Origin: Promicromonosporaceae bacterium
GTDB lineage: Bacteria; Actinomycetota; Actinomycetes; Actinomycetales; Cellulomonadaceae
DNA: 10,420 nt
Assembly (NCBI GenBank): GCA_009780755.1
Contig: WQZL01000081.1
Span: 1-10,420 of the forward strand
Direction: 5' to 3'
A model generated the notes under the pieces. It was not told the DNA's origin, did not search any database, and was given only the letters and a program-made list of their open reading frames with translations. How positions within the stretch are numbered: the first letter of the stretch is position 1; each line of letters opens with the position of its first letter. Both the position numbers and the translations under genes were made by a program. This document shows positions 1 through 7,922 of the stretch, one piece after another.

Positions 1-481
1 CGTCGTACTGCCAGCCAACAGTGATACCTGTCTGAGCCATCCACTCAATCTCCAGGAAGAACGCAGCACCAACCGGCACATCACGGAACGAAGCCGTAGC
101 AGGCGGCGTGAAATCCGGGCTACCAGCAGCGCGGTAGATGAACGCGGCCATCGCCTGACGCTCTACCCCAGCAAGCGGACGATACTCCAAACCACCCTCT
201 ACGTTCCAACCAGTGGTGATACCCGTATCAGCCATCCACTCCACATGACGGAAGAACGTATCCCCAGGACTCTTATCCACAAACGTTGGCACACCAGGAG
301 CATGGAACACGCCCTCCTCAGCCAAGCCACGGTAAAGGAACGCAGACATCGCTTGACGTTCGATGTTCAACATCGGACGGAACTCAGCATGACTCTCCAA
401 CACCCAACCCGTAGTAATACCAGTCTGAGCAAGCCACTCGATATAACAATGGAACTGAGAACCAACCGGAACATCCACAAA
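1..481 (-). other. C-terminal SLH-like modules of the surface protein (two full, third cut by window edge)
   Basis: Module A (481-320) starts FVDVPVGSQF and ends ERQAMSAFLYR. Module B (283-122) starts FVDKSPGDTF and ends ERQAMAAFIYR. Module C (88 to the edge) starts FRDVPVGAAF. Each has the FxDV-x-F-x-IEW(L/M)A-x-TGI-x-GW core typical of S-layer-homology domains, with ERQAMAAF where Firmicutes domains carry the TRAE-type motif. SLH domains usually bind cell-wall polysaccharide. Whether this variant does so is inferred. Confidence 0.85.
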
Positions 482-2047
482 CGCCGCCGTCGTCGGACAC
501 ACCCAATCATGAACCGGCGGCGAAGGCGACGGAGTAGGAGTAGGAGTCGCCGGCGGCACAGTCGGCGAAACCGTCGGAGACGGCGACGGAGACGGCGAAG
601 GCGTTACTTCCGGGATCACCTCAAACACCGGGGTCACCGTCACCGAAGTCCCTGGCATCACAAACGTCGCCGAACTAACCGCGGCCGAACCAGCAGCCCA
701 AGCCACGGCAGGCTCTACATCCCAGCGCACAAAACGCCAATCATCAGCAGGCACAGCCGTCAACACCACGTTAGCACCAGCAACCGCAGCCGTCGGATTA
801 GCCGAAGCCGAACCACCAGTCGCAGCGCCAACCATGACCGGGTGCGGCACGCGCTCGATGTGGATGGCGGCGTCTGCTGTCATCAGACCAGCAGCAGTAA
901 TTGGCGCGGGAACCGTACGCCACCCTGTGGGCAGGTTAAAGGTGAACGCCGCTTCATCGGCGAATCCCGACAGAACAATGGCCAGCTCCACCGGAGTTGT
1001 GGCCAAGGTGTTACCAAGGGCAACTGAGTGACCAGTGAACGGCGTCGGCACAGTCATTGTTACATCGGTAACGAATCCCGCATCCGCTGAGAATTCAACG
1101 TAGTTGTGCTGCACCGCCTGCTGCCCATGCTGCCAGGTACCCGAGGTTATCAGGTTGCCTGCGGGCAATACCACGAATACGTCGCCAGGAGTGACTTCCC
1201 GTTCACCGGCATTCCATTGCGCCTGGGTTAGCGCGCCCGCACCGATCACCTGTGGGCGGGAGATGTTTCCCTGCGCGTTGCCCGGTGGCCTCGCGATGGC
1301 GGTTACGTCGGCTTCACCGGTAATGGTGATTGTGGCCCCGCCACCAGAACCGCCACCAATGGCCGCGCCGCCCTGACCGCCTTCAGCAGTGATCGTGCCT
1401 GCGGTGATGGTAATAACACCACCGTGCTGACCGGTACCACCGCCGATACCAGCGGCGCCACTTCTGCCGGTGGCGTGGATTACGCCGCCGTGAATGTTGA
1501 TTTGACCACCGGAACCATGCTCACCACCGCCGATACCGGCGGCATTTGACGGGTTAGTAGAGCGACCGCCGATGGCGGTGATGTTTCCGCCATTGATGGT
1601 GATGACGCCACCGTCTGACGGAGCGAAAGTAGAACCACGGCTGGCCCCGATACCGGCAGCACCCTGGCCACCGTTGGCGACGATCGTTCCGCCGTTAATT
1701 GTGATTGAACCTGCGGAAGCGGTGATTCCTGCGGGCACATCGCGGTCGTGGCCACCAATACCAGCACCGAAAAATCCGCCGATAGCGTTCAATGTGCCGC
1801 TCTGGTCGGCATCAACATCGATGGTGATCGAGGTGCCGAGGGGAACCTGGAGGCCGGCGAAGCCACGCCGAGGGTTACCGCCAGCGGCACCTTGCTCCCC
1901 GACCAGGGTGCTGGTGCCCTCTAGGTAGAGGTACAGCGTGGCGCCGTCGGCCAGGCTCAGCGGGCTGCCCACCGTGTTCTGCGTAGCCACGCCGGAAACG
2001 TTTCCGACCTGCGCATCACGCAGGGTGATGGTGGCAGTAGCATTTTC
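1..2047 (-). CDS. Secreted beta-helix/SLH-like surface protein, 3' portion (downstream of frameshift; C-terminus off window)
   Basis: I translated this frame base by base. It is open without a stop from 2047 to position 1 and continues the product of the 1957-3555 reading frame after a one-base shift. In order it encodes the rest of a second Gly-rich module with five repeats of the (G/A)AGIGGG type, each beside an ITI-x-GG-x-I strand; a beta domain at about 844-620 (GGSASANP, then WRFVRW, then FVMPG) that resembles divergent InlB B-repeats; a Pro/Ser/Thr linker at 619-515 built on PSPSPSPS; and SLH-like modules at 481-320, 283-122 and 88 to beyond 1. The layout is that of a cell-surface stalk with a C-terminal wall-binding region. 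The Gly-rich part most resembles right-handed parallel beta-helix proteins of Gram-positive surfaces. An adhesin or glycan-binding role is inference only. On its own this fragment has no signal peptide, so it is probably not made as a separate functional protein. Confidence 0.85.
1229..1768 (-). repeat. Gly-rich beta-helix repeats, second set
   Basis: Five copies of the (G/A)A(G)IG(G/A)-type motif (GAGIGGH, AAGIGAS, AAGIGGG, AAGIGGG, AAIGGG) alternate with ITINGGTIVANGG, ITINGGNITAIGG, INIHGGVIHATG and ITITAGTITAEGG, and close with QVIGAGAL. The first set closes with the matching QAIGAGAP, which marks the two sets as copies of one ancestral module. This set has one more repeat than the first. 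Confidence 0.8.
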
Positions 2048-3555
2048 GGCGACACCACACGGTTGTCAGTGGAGTCAAAGATGGTCTGGTCAAAGAAGCC
2101 GGGACGCTCGTTATAAAGCGTGGTACCGGTGACCACGACATCGGCCCCATCTAGCACCGTGAAGATGCGCGTGACCGGGTCATAGGTCCAGGTGGGACAG
2201 ACCGCTTCTGTGGTCTCACCCAGGTCAATGTAGGCGGGACAGACCGCGCCGCCAACGTTTTCGAACTCGACGGTGGCATTACCTGCCAGGAGGTCGGCCA
2301 CGGTGAGTGTTGCCGAGGTCAGCTCCCAGTTGAGCGGCAGGTTGAAGGTGACCGGTGTGCTAGTTGGGATGCCTTCCAGCAGGAAGGCCATCTCTAGCGC
2401 TGTCGGGTACAAGGCGGTACCGAGCGATACCGTGTGGCCAGCAATCGTCATGGCGATTGCTGATGGCAGGGCTGCCGTAGCCTCAAAAGTGACCAGAGTT
2501 TCGGCCTGGTCAAAAACACCGGTACCGACAGGCGAAGGCGTAAAGTCAAGGTTAAGCGCACTTGCCGGTAACGCAACAAGGATGTCAGCTGTCGGCGTCA
2601 GGCTCGCCGTGGGCGCGCCAGCACCAATCGCCTGCGGGATGCGCGCAGCATTCGCCGCTGTTGTGGACTGAATCGCGTGCGCGGTCACGTTTCCGCCAAT
2701 GATTGTCACGTTCGCGCCAAATCCGACGCCACCTCCGATGCCCGCGCCACCCGCGATGCTGGTGGCGCTCACGGTGCCACCGGTGATGGTGATCTGAGTG
2801 GCCGGGTTGTTGGCCCCGCCGCCGATGCCGGCACCGCCGACACCGGTAGCCGTTGCGGTGACGTTCCCGCCGACGATGACGATGCTTCCGGCAGGGGCAG
2901 TACCGCCATTAGCAGCGGTGGTGGAGCCACCGCCAATACCGGCCGCGTTGGTACCACCTGTGGCGTTGATGGTGCCAGACTCGATGGTGATAGCACCCGA
3001 GGCTGCGCCAGTGCGGCCACCGATGCCAGCGCCGCTACTGCCACCCGTGGCCTGTAGCGAACCACCACCGGAGATGGTGACGCTCGCGCTGGCTGGTACT
3101 TGCAGGGCTGCGCCGCCGCCGCCCGCAGTCAAGACGTTGGCGCCGTCCAAGATCAGGTCAAGGTGCGCGCCATCGTTGACTGCCAGCGGGACAAAGGTGC
3201 CCGCACCAAGGTCAATTGTTGCGTCTCGCAAGGTGAGAGTGGCCGTGTTGCCTCCACCGACTTGGATTCGCGACACAGGGTTGGCCGCACCTGCCGAGGA
3301 GCCAATCACCAACACGTTAGCGTCATCAAGGATGGTGTACAAAAGGTTGGCGCTGCGCGTCCAGCAGTCGCCCGAACCAGTGCTGGCGTTGGAATCGCTC
3401 AGGTCAATTACACAAGCGAACGCGCCGTTAGCTGGCGCTGGATCGGCGACGGGTGCGGCCATCGCGGTGGCCGGGAAGGCTAGGGATACTGCTGCGACCG
3501 CGGCGATCGCTGGTCGACGGAACCAACGGCGTCGCGCCGAGGAACCCTTCGTCAT
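1957..3555 (-). CDS. Secreted beta-helix/SLH-like surface protein, 5' portion (signal peptide plus first Gly-rich module), ends early at a frameshift
   Basis: This is the N-terminal part of the large surface protein. I chose the ATG at 3555 because it places a classical signal peptide at the N-terminus: MTKGSSARRRWFRR, a hydrophobic Ala/Val core, then ATAMA-A cleavage near residue 32. In-frame ATGs at 3567 and 3564 and a GTG at 3615 are alternatives, and none has a convincing Shine-Dalgarno sequence. Residues about 48-434 form one module: a Cys-containing strand segment ending in ILDDANVLVIG, then NTATLTLRDATIDLG, four GAGIGGG-type repeats, IGAGAP, and a beta-rich tail with FNLPLNW. A second copy starts near residue 439 (CPAYIDLG). 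After VVSPK the frame turns into unrelated Arg-rich residues and stops at 1957, while the expected sequence continues one base out of frame. As sequenced, the product would be secreted without the SLH-like region. The G+C and codon use do not differ obviously from the neighbouring exporter gene. Confidence 0.85.
   Translation of the reverse strand: MTKGSSARRRWFRRPAIAAVAAVSLAFPATAMAAPVADPAPANGAFACVIDLSDSNASTGSGDCWTRSANLLYTILDDANVLVIGSSAGAANPVSRIQVGGGNTATLTLRDATIDLGAGTFVPLAVNDGAHLDLILDGANVLTAGGGGAALQVPASASVTISGGGSLQATGGSSGAGIGGRTGAASGAITIESGTINATGGTNAAGIGGGSTTAANGGTAPAGSIVIVGGNVTATATGVGGAGIGGGANNPATQITITGGTVSATSIAGGAGIGGGVGFGANVTIIGGNVTAHAIQSTTAANAARIPQAIGAGAPTASLTPTADILVALPASALNLDFTPSPVGTGVFDQAETLVTFEATAALPSAIAMTIAGHTVSLGTALYPTALEMAFLLEGIPTSTPVTFNLPLNWELTSATLTVADLLAGNATVEFENVGGAVCPAYIDLGETTEAVCPTWTYDPVTRIFTVLDGADVVVTGTTLYNERPGFFDQTIFDSTDNRVVSPKMLLPPSPCVMRRSETFPAWLRRTRWAAR
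2041..2050 (-). other. Frameshift site splitting the surface-protein gene
   Basis: On the coding strand the bases read GCCGAAAATG. The upstream frame reads TCG-CCG-AAA-ATG and is lost. The downstream frame reads GAA-AAT-GCT-ACT-GCC (E N A T A), matching the first module, which has N-T-A-T-L-T-L-R-D at the same place. Adding one A to the four-A run (plus-strand T run 2043-2046) restores K-N-A-T-A-T-I-T-L-R-D. A natural one-base deletion or a sequencing error fits best. The run is too short for transcriptional slippage, and GAAAATG is not a canonical -1 slippery heptamer. Confidence 0.85.
2614..3033 (-). repeat. Gly-rich beta-helix repeats, first set (protein-level GAGIGGG array)
   Basis: Four degenerate copies of (G/A)AGIGG(G/R), each separated by strand segments such as ITIESGTINATGG, IVIVGGNVTATA and ITITGGTVSAT, closing with QAIGAGA. 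A spacing of roughly 25-35 residues suits one or more turns of a parallel beta-helix per repeat. The bases themselves are diverged, so this is an old protein-level repeat and not a recent DNA tandem repeat. Confidence 0.8.
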
Positions 3556-3582
3556 CACTGACATCATTTGTCTACAAGTAGT

Positions 3583-3595
3583 TGTGGACTCCACA
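3583..3595. promoter_or_regulatory. Perfect short palindrome in the leader of the surface-protein gene
   Basis: TGTGGA-C-TCCACA has six-base arms around one base and lies 28 bases upstream of the chosen ATG at 3555. A second palindrome, GGTGTTCACC, lies at 3604-3613. Both are the right size and place for an operator, but nothing else identifies a regulator, and short palindromes occur by chance. Confidence 0.25.
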
Positions 3596-3706
3596 CCGGC
3601 ACCGGTGTTCACCACAAACCCAACACGATGACACCACTTCCGAACAAGTTACGTGAAGGCATTGCATCAGTTCCCGTCGCATCGCGAACACCCATCCGTG
3701 TAGTCA

Positions 3707-3721
3707 CGCACAATATGTGCG
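3707..3721. promoter_or_regulatory. Inverted repeat between exporter stop and surface-protein gene
   Basis: CGCACA-ATA-TGTGCG has six-base arms and a three-base loop, and begins 22 bases after the exporter stop codon in the direction of transcription. It could be a weak terminator for the exporter or an operator for the next gene. No T run follows it on the minus strand. Confidence 0.3.
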
Positions 3722-3743
3722 CGTAAACCGCAATGTGGCCCAT

Positions 3744-6700
3744 TTACCCGGCCAGCTCACCCCAGGTCGGCGCGAGGTCTGTCCAGGTGCCCTCGGCGGC
3801 GATCTCTCCATCCACCAGCACCACAACGCGGTCGGCGCGAGCTAGGGCTGCCGCCTTCGAGGTGGAACCGATCACGGTGGTGCCTCGCGCTCGTAACGAC
3901 TCCCACAACTCAATCTCTGTGGCAGCATCAAGCGCCGATGAAACATCGTCGGCGAGCAATACCTCCGCATTTGCGGCCAACGCCCTCGCCAACGCGAGGC
4001 GTTGCACCTGTCCCCCCGACAGCTTGACACCGCGGTGCCCCACCATCGAGTCGGTACCACCAGACTCGGCCACGTCATCGGCCAGGCGGGCGTCACGGAT
4101 CGGCCCGGCAACATCGCGGTCGGCATACCCGAGAGCAATGTTTTCCGCGAAGGTGCCCGAAAGCACATGCGGCGCCTGCGCGACATAGGCCACGCGGCCA
4201 GGCCGCAAGAAGGTCTCGGGTTCAACGATGACCTCCTCGTTCCACCGCAGTTCGCCGGTGTGACTCATCAGCCCGGCCAGCGCCGCAAGCAGCGAGGACT
4301 TGCCGGAGCCGACCCGGCCGAGCAGCAACACAAGTTCGCCGCGTCGCACGGTCAGGTCAATGCCGGAAACGCCGATAGTGCCGTCGTCGTCATGCATAAC
4401 GGTGACGTCTTGCAGGTCGAGGCGTTCGAACTCGGTGGTTTCGTCCGACTCAACCGCCGAAGATGGGTCGGGCGCCTCGCCGGTCACCAGTGACACCCCA
4501 GCGGGCAGGCCCACCAGGTCGGCGCCATCGGCGAAGGCGTTAGTGGCCTTCAACCAGGAGCGCGAGCCGGGCGCCTCGGTGATGACCGCCCCAGCGACGA
4601 TGCCATACCAACTGAAACCGAGCGCGGAGCCGGAGACTAGCAGTGTGGTCGCCAAATTCCAGGTGCCACCCAAGTACAGGAACCAGGCAGTAATCGACCC
4701 GAGGTTGCACAAGATCAGCGGCAGGCCACTAAGTAGCGCACCGATTCGATGCTCAAACACCTGAGCATTTACCCGCTCAGCATCCACGGCGCTTAGGTGC
4801 GCGTGAACCTGACTCGTGCGAGCCGAAAGCTTCACGGTGCGAGCGGCATCCAGGGCCGAGACGAGTACCCGGCCAAAACGGGCACGGGCATCAGCGGCGG
4901 CCTTGGCAGAACGCCCGGCAACGGGACGACCGATGGACGCCATGATGGCCGAGACGGCCATGATCGCGACCAGCACGGCTCCGGCCAGCCAGGAGCCGCC
5001 CAAGATAACGGCGACGCCCGCCGAAACGAAACCGGCTGCGAAGTCAATCCAACGGTCGGCGTAGATCACCATCCGGTCGCCGTCCATCGTGCGGGCGACA
5101 ATCTCGCCGGGCGGGGTGGCTGGCAGGCGGCGCTGCTCGGTCTGGCCACGCATCACCGCCATGCGGATGCGAAGCAGTAGCTGAATCCACCACAGCGGGT
5201 AGTAACGCACGCCGTATATCACACCCGCCCGCGAGATCATCAAGGCGATGGGCAGCGCGATGAGCAACCCGGTTATGGGTGTGCCTGCCTCAATTCCGGC
5301 GATGGTACGGCCCCACAAGAACCCGACCACCACCCCGGCGGGAGAGAAGATCGAGGAGAGGAAGAAACTGATGCCACCAAGCAGCCCCCACGTCTTGTGA
5401 ACGGCAAACTGCCGGGGCACCGAGCGCAGTAGGCCCATGCCTTCACGGGGGGTGCGTTGTTCTGGGAGTTCGCCCTTGCGGCGGCGTCCGCCCATGCTCG
5501 ACCCCTCCATAATTTCGGGCGCATCGCATGTTCTGGCCCAAGCCAGGCCCAGATCGGCGGCTGAGGCCGGAGAGGAGTGGGTAAGTGGCGCGTCGGGATC
5601 GGCGGGTAACGAATCCAAGGGGTTAGGAACCACGGGGATACCCGAGGGCGGGGTGAAACCAGCCACACCGGTGCCGGTCAGGGCGTCATCGGCCAATTGG
5701 CCAGAGCTAGCAGCAAGCAGCAGGTCGCGGTACGGGCCGGGAGCCTCAGCCAACTCGGCGCGAGGGCCGAACTGCGACAACTTCCCGTGATCCAACACGG
5801 CTACCAATTCCGCCCGCTCGATGGTGCTAAGCCGATGCGCGACCAACACGCCGGTGCGCCCCTGCAACAGCCGCTGGGAGGCGGCGACGACGCGGGCCTC
5901 GGTAACCGGATCCATGCGGGCAGTGGCCTCATCCAGCACCACCACCTGCACATCGCGCACCAGCAGGCGGGCGAAGGCGACGAGCTGTTCCTCCCCCGCG
6001 GACAGGGAGGTGCCACCCGCGCCAAGCAATGTATCCAGGCCATCGGGCAACCCGGCCACCCAATCGGTCAGGCCAAGATCGGCGATGGCTCGCTCTACGG
6101 CCCCGTCGGGAGCCTCGGCGTAGAGAGTCACGTTTTCGCGAAGCGTCCCGGAGAGCAATTCGGTGCGCTGAGTGACGACGCCGACGGCTTCACGCAAGCC
6201 ATGCAGGTTTAGGTCGAGCGCATCGACGCCGCCGATTAGTAGCGTGCCGGGTGGCGGATCGACCGCGCGAGAGAGCATCGAGGCCAGCGTGGATTTACCT
6301 GATCCGGTGCGGCCCACCAGGGCGATGGTTTGCCCGGCGGGCACGCGAAGCGTTACATCGCGCAGGCCGAAATCGCCCTGGCCGTCATCGAAGGTGAAAT
6401 TGAGGCTACGGACCTCGATATCGAGCGCGCCCTCTGGCACCGGTTCGCCGCCAACCGGCTCGGGTTCAGCGTCGAGCAGGCTGCGAATACGGGTGAGCGC
6501 GCCAATGCCCTCTTGAATGTTTGGCAGATGGGAGACGAGTTCGCTGACCACGCCTACCACCTGCGTGGTGGCCAGAAACAGCGTGACCAGCGAGGCGAGC
6601 GGCAGGCCACCGCCAGCGGTCATTGCCGCACCGACGATCGCCACGGCGGAGAGCAGGCCAAATAGCAGCACGCCGGTACGAGATAGCACCTTGATCTCGA

Positions 6701-7436
6701 CTCGCAGCACGTCACGTATGCGGGCGTGGATGTTTGCACTCAGGTAGGCCAGGCGGTGGATGGCGAAAGGCTGACCGAGGCAGGTTCGCAGATCGTCGCG
6801 GGCGGTGATGGCCTCCTCAAAGGCGGCGGCGTGTTCCGTCCACGCCTCCTCCTCGACGACGCGCTTCTTGACAATCTCGCCGAGTAGCGGACGCACCAGC
6901 AGAGCCACCAGGCAGATCAGGGCCGGGAACAGCAGCCAGGCAGGCCACCAGGTAATGCCAGCAACTATCCACAGCAACGGAGCGGAGACCACCGAGCGTA
7001 AAGCGGGCCACACGGAGCCACGGAACATGCGACCCACCGAGTGGGTGTCATCGTCGACTCGGTCGAGAATTTCCCCGGCAGACATCTCTTTGAGCGCCCG
7101 CACTGGCTGTTGCAGGGCTGCCGTGAGCAGGTCGGCGCGTAATTGTCCCTCGGCGCGGTTGACGGCGGCCGTCCAGACCACCTGGCCGACGTACATGGTC
7201 AGGACGCCACCAAGGGCCGTACTCGCGAGTAGGCCGAAGTTTCGGGCCGTCGGCTCGGTGGCCATCTGGCCAGTGACGATAGTTGCGGCGGCCGAGGCGA
7301 AGGCGAACAGCACGAGGGCGCCCAGTGCCCACCCGGCGGCAGGCGTGCGCAACCGCCGCCAGTCGAGCCGACGGGCGTAGGCAGCCTCGCTAGAACCGTG
7401 AGGGAAAGCATCCTGAGCTTGGAAAGCATTTTTCAT
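3744..7436 (-). CDS. Fused two-half ABC exporter (TMD-NBD-TMD-NBD), asymmetric ATP sites
   Basis: This 1230-residue protein joins two ABC exporter halves and would form a complete pump in the membrane. TMD1 spans about residues 30-290 and NBD1 about 345-575, with Walker A GRTGSGKST, a Q-loop TQRTELLSG, signature LSAGE, Walker B VVVLDEA with the catalytic Glu, and switch His in AHRLST. A Pro-rich linker (about 580-660) leads to TMD2 (about 670-960) and NBD2, with Walker A GRVGSGKSS near 1040, signature LSGGQ near 1138, Walker B LLADDVSSALD, and GSTSKAA where the switch His belongs. NBD2 thus lacks both catalytic Glu and His, while NBD1 has the odd signature. I chose the ATG at 7436 because TAAGG lies nine bases upstream and MKNAF starts a normal cytoplasmic tail; an in-frame ATG at 7499 would add 21 unlikely residues. 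The size and arrangement resemble actinobacterial multidrug-type exporters such as mycobacterial Rv0194. The substrate cannot be read from the sequence. Confidence 0.95.
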   Translation of the reverse strand: MKNAFQAQDAFPHGSSEAAYARRLDWRRLRTPAAGWALGALVLFAFASAAATIVTGQMATEPTARNFGLLASTALGGVLTMYVGQVVWTAAVNRAEGQLRADLLTAALQQPVRALKEMSAGEILDRVDDDTHSVGRMFRGSVWPALRSVVSAPLLWIVAGITWWPAWLLFPALICLVALLVRPLLGEIVKKRVVEEEAWTEHAAAFEEAITARDDLRTCLGQPFAIHRLAYLSANIHARIRDVLRVEIKVLSRTGVLLFGLLSAVAIVGAAMTAGGGLPLASLVTLFLATTQVVGVVSELVSHLPNIQEGIGALTRIRSLLDAEPEPVGGEPVPEGALDIEVRSLNFTFDDGQGDFGLRDVTLRVPAGQTIALVGRTGSGKSTLASMLSRAVDPPPGTLLIGGVDALDLNLHGLREAVGVVTQRTELLSGTLRENVTLYAEAPDGAVERAIADLGLTDWVAGLPDGLDTLLGAGGTSLSAGEEQLVAFARLLVRDVQVVVLDEATARMDPVTEARVVAASQRLLQGRTGVLVAHRLSTIERAELVAVLDHGKLSQFGPRAELAEAPGPYRDLLLAASSGQLADDALTGTGVAGFTPPSGIPVVPNPLDSLPADPDAPLTHSSPASAADLGLAWARTCDAPEIMEGSSMGGRRRKGELPEQRTPREGMGLLRSVPRQFAVHKTWGLLGGISFFLSSIFSPAGVVVGFLWGRTIAGIEAGTPITGLLIALPIALMISRAGVIYGVRYYPLWWIQLLLRIRMAVMRGQTEQRRLPATPPGEIVARTMDGDRMVIYADRWIDFAAGFVSAGVAVILGGSWLAGAVLVAIMAVSAIMASIGRPVAGRSAKAAADARARFGRVLVSALDAARTVKLSARTSQVHAHLSAVDAERVNAQVFEHRIGALLSGLPLILCNLGSITAWFLYLGGTWNLATTLLVSGSALGFSWYGIVAGAVITEAPGSRSWLKATNAFADGADLVGLPAGVSLVTGEAPDPSSAVESDETTEFERLDLQDVTVMHDDDGTIGVSGIDLTVRRGELVLLLGRVGSGKSSLLAALAGLMSHTGELRWNEEVIVEPETFLRPGRVAYVAQAPHVLSGTFAENIALGYADRDVAGPIRDARLADDVAESGGTDSMVGHRGVKLSGGQVQRLALARALAANAEVLLADDVSSALDAATEIELWESLRARGTTVIGSTSKAAALARADRVVVLVDGEIAAEGTWTDLAPTWGELAG

Positions 7437-7508
7437 CGCCACAGACCTTACGCTCCACCTCCGGCAATGCGCACCAGATTTTCCATTAAGCAGGCACATC
7501 TGCCCAAA

Positions 7509-7585
7509 TCGGCAGTTGAGCCTGCCGAAACTGACCGCAAACTACTGTGGCCCACCCGAGATGATCGGGTGGGCCACATCGGCAG
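7509..7585 (-). promoter_or_regulatory. Exporter leader with alternative base pairing (candidate attenuator)
   Basis: On the minus strand the segment CTGCCGA occurs at 7585-7579 and again at 7515-7509, and its complement TCGGCAG sits between them at 7528-7522. The middle copy can pair with the first, enclosing the strong hairpin at 7546-7578, or with the third, forming a separate seven-bp hairpin with a six-base loop. Mutually exclusive pairing upstream of a transporter start is the geometry of an attenuator, but I recognise no known riboswitch class here. Confidence 0.3.
7546..7578 (-). terminator. Strong 14-bp hairpin after the small lipoprotein gene
   Basis: TGTGGCCCACCCGA and its exact complement flank a five-base loop (7560-7564). 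It lies about 40 bases after the lipoprotein stop and 110 bases before the exporter start. Only a broken T run (AGTAGTTT) follows on the minus strand, which is common for actinobacterial terminators. It probably separates the two genes, fully or conditionally. Confidence 0.7.
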
Positions 7586-7618
7586 AATGTATTCGCGATC
7601 TAGCGCGAAGGGGTTCGA

Positions 7619-7837
7619 TCAGTCGCCGAACTCTTCGTAGAACAGGTCGCGGTCGATCTCGCGCATGAGTTCGCAGATCGCACGCGCGGCGTCACGATCC
7701 ATGCCTTCGAACTCAACGCCTTCATCGATACAGGTGTCCATCGCACCGCCACCGCCACCATCGCCGCCACCGCATCCGGTGAGCAGGGTCACGGCAAATC
7801 CAACGGCGGCAAGGGCCGAAAGGGCGCGCTTCTTCAT
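7619..7837 (-). CDS. Small acidic Gly-rich lipoprotein, function unknown
   Basis: This encodes 72 residues. The start at 7837 is fixed by AAAGGAG (7850-7844) six bases before the ATG and by the lipoprotein signal that follows: MKKRALSAL, a hydrophobic core, and the lipobox L-T-G-C with the lipidated Cys at residue 22. The mature part of about 51 residues has a Gly-rich spacer (GGGDGGGGG), then a highly acidic stretch with two Cys (in DTCIDEG and AICELM) that could form a disulfide across a helical hairpin, and ends EEFGD. The spacing of the Cys pair recalls other short actinobacterial exported proteins, but I do not recognise a family. It follows the 8621-7923 gene by 85 bases and is followed by a strong hairpin. 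It should be tethered to the outer face of the membrane. A role as partner of the neighbouring membrane proteins is only a guess. Confidence 0.85.
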   Translation of the reverse strand: MKKRALSALAAVGFAVTLLTGCGGGDGGGGGAMDTCIDEGVEFEGMDRDAARAICELMREIDRDLFYEEFGD

Positions 7838-7843
7838 GGTTGT

Positions 7844-7850
7844 CTCCTTT
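7844..7850 (-). promoter_or_regulatory. Ribosome binding site deciding the lipoprotein start
   Basis: AAAGGAG on the minus strand, six bases before the ATG at 7837. It is the best Shine-Dalgarno sequence in the window and excludes the longer in-frame start at 7912. Confidence 0.8.
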
Positions 7851-7922
7851 GGTTGGGGGAACTGCGCCCCACATCTCCGAGGCACAACGGCGTAAACGTT
7901 ATCAGACGACACGACCGGCTCG

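Noticed and set aside
245..1027. Long plus-strand reading frame with many Arg residues
   Set aside because: It is antisense to the Pro/Ser/Thr linker and modules of the surface protein. The Arg runs are the reverse reading of the PSPSPS codons, and the frame has no domain or ribosome binding site.
2041..2050. Programmed -1 ribosomal frameshift
   Set aside because: The heptamer GAAAATG would pair poorly after slipping, the A run is only four bases, and I saw no strong stimulatory stem or internal Shine-Dalgarno sequence. A mutation or sequencing error is simpler.
1229..3033. Regularly spaced repeats suggestive of a CRISPR array
   Set aside because: The repeats are short, diverged in DNA and all in one coding frame as AGIGGG. 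They are protein repeats.
2798..3631. Plus-strand reading frame of 277 residues rich in Ala, Pro and Val
   Set aside because: It is antisense to the signal peptide and first Gly-rich module. Its Pro/Ala runs mirror the Gly codons of the real gene.
3744..7436. Reading the two ABC halves as two separate genes
   Set aside because: The frame is open throughout, and the roughly 80-residue linker has no stop and no ribosome binding site for a second start, so a single fused protein is supported.
7844..7882. Stem of TGGGG and CCCCA in the lipoprotein leader
   Set aside because: The stem is only five base pairs and overlaps ordinary leader sequence near the ribosome binding site. Too weak to call a riboswitch or terminator.
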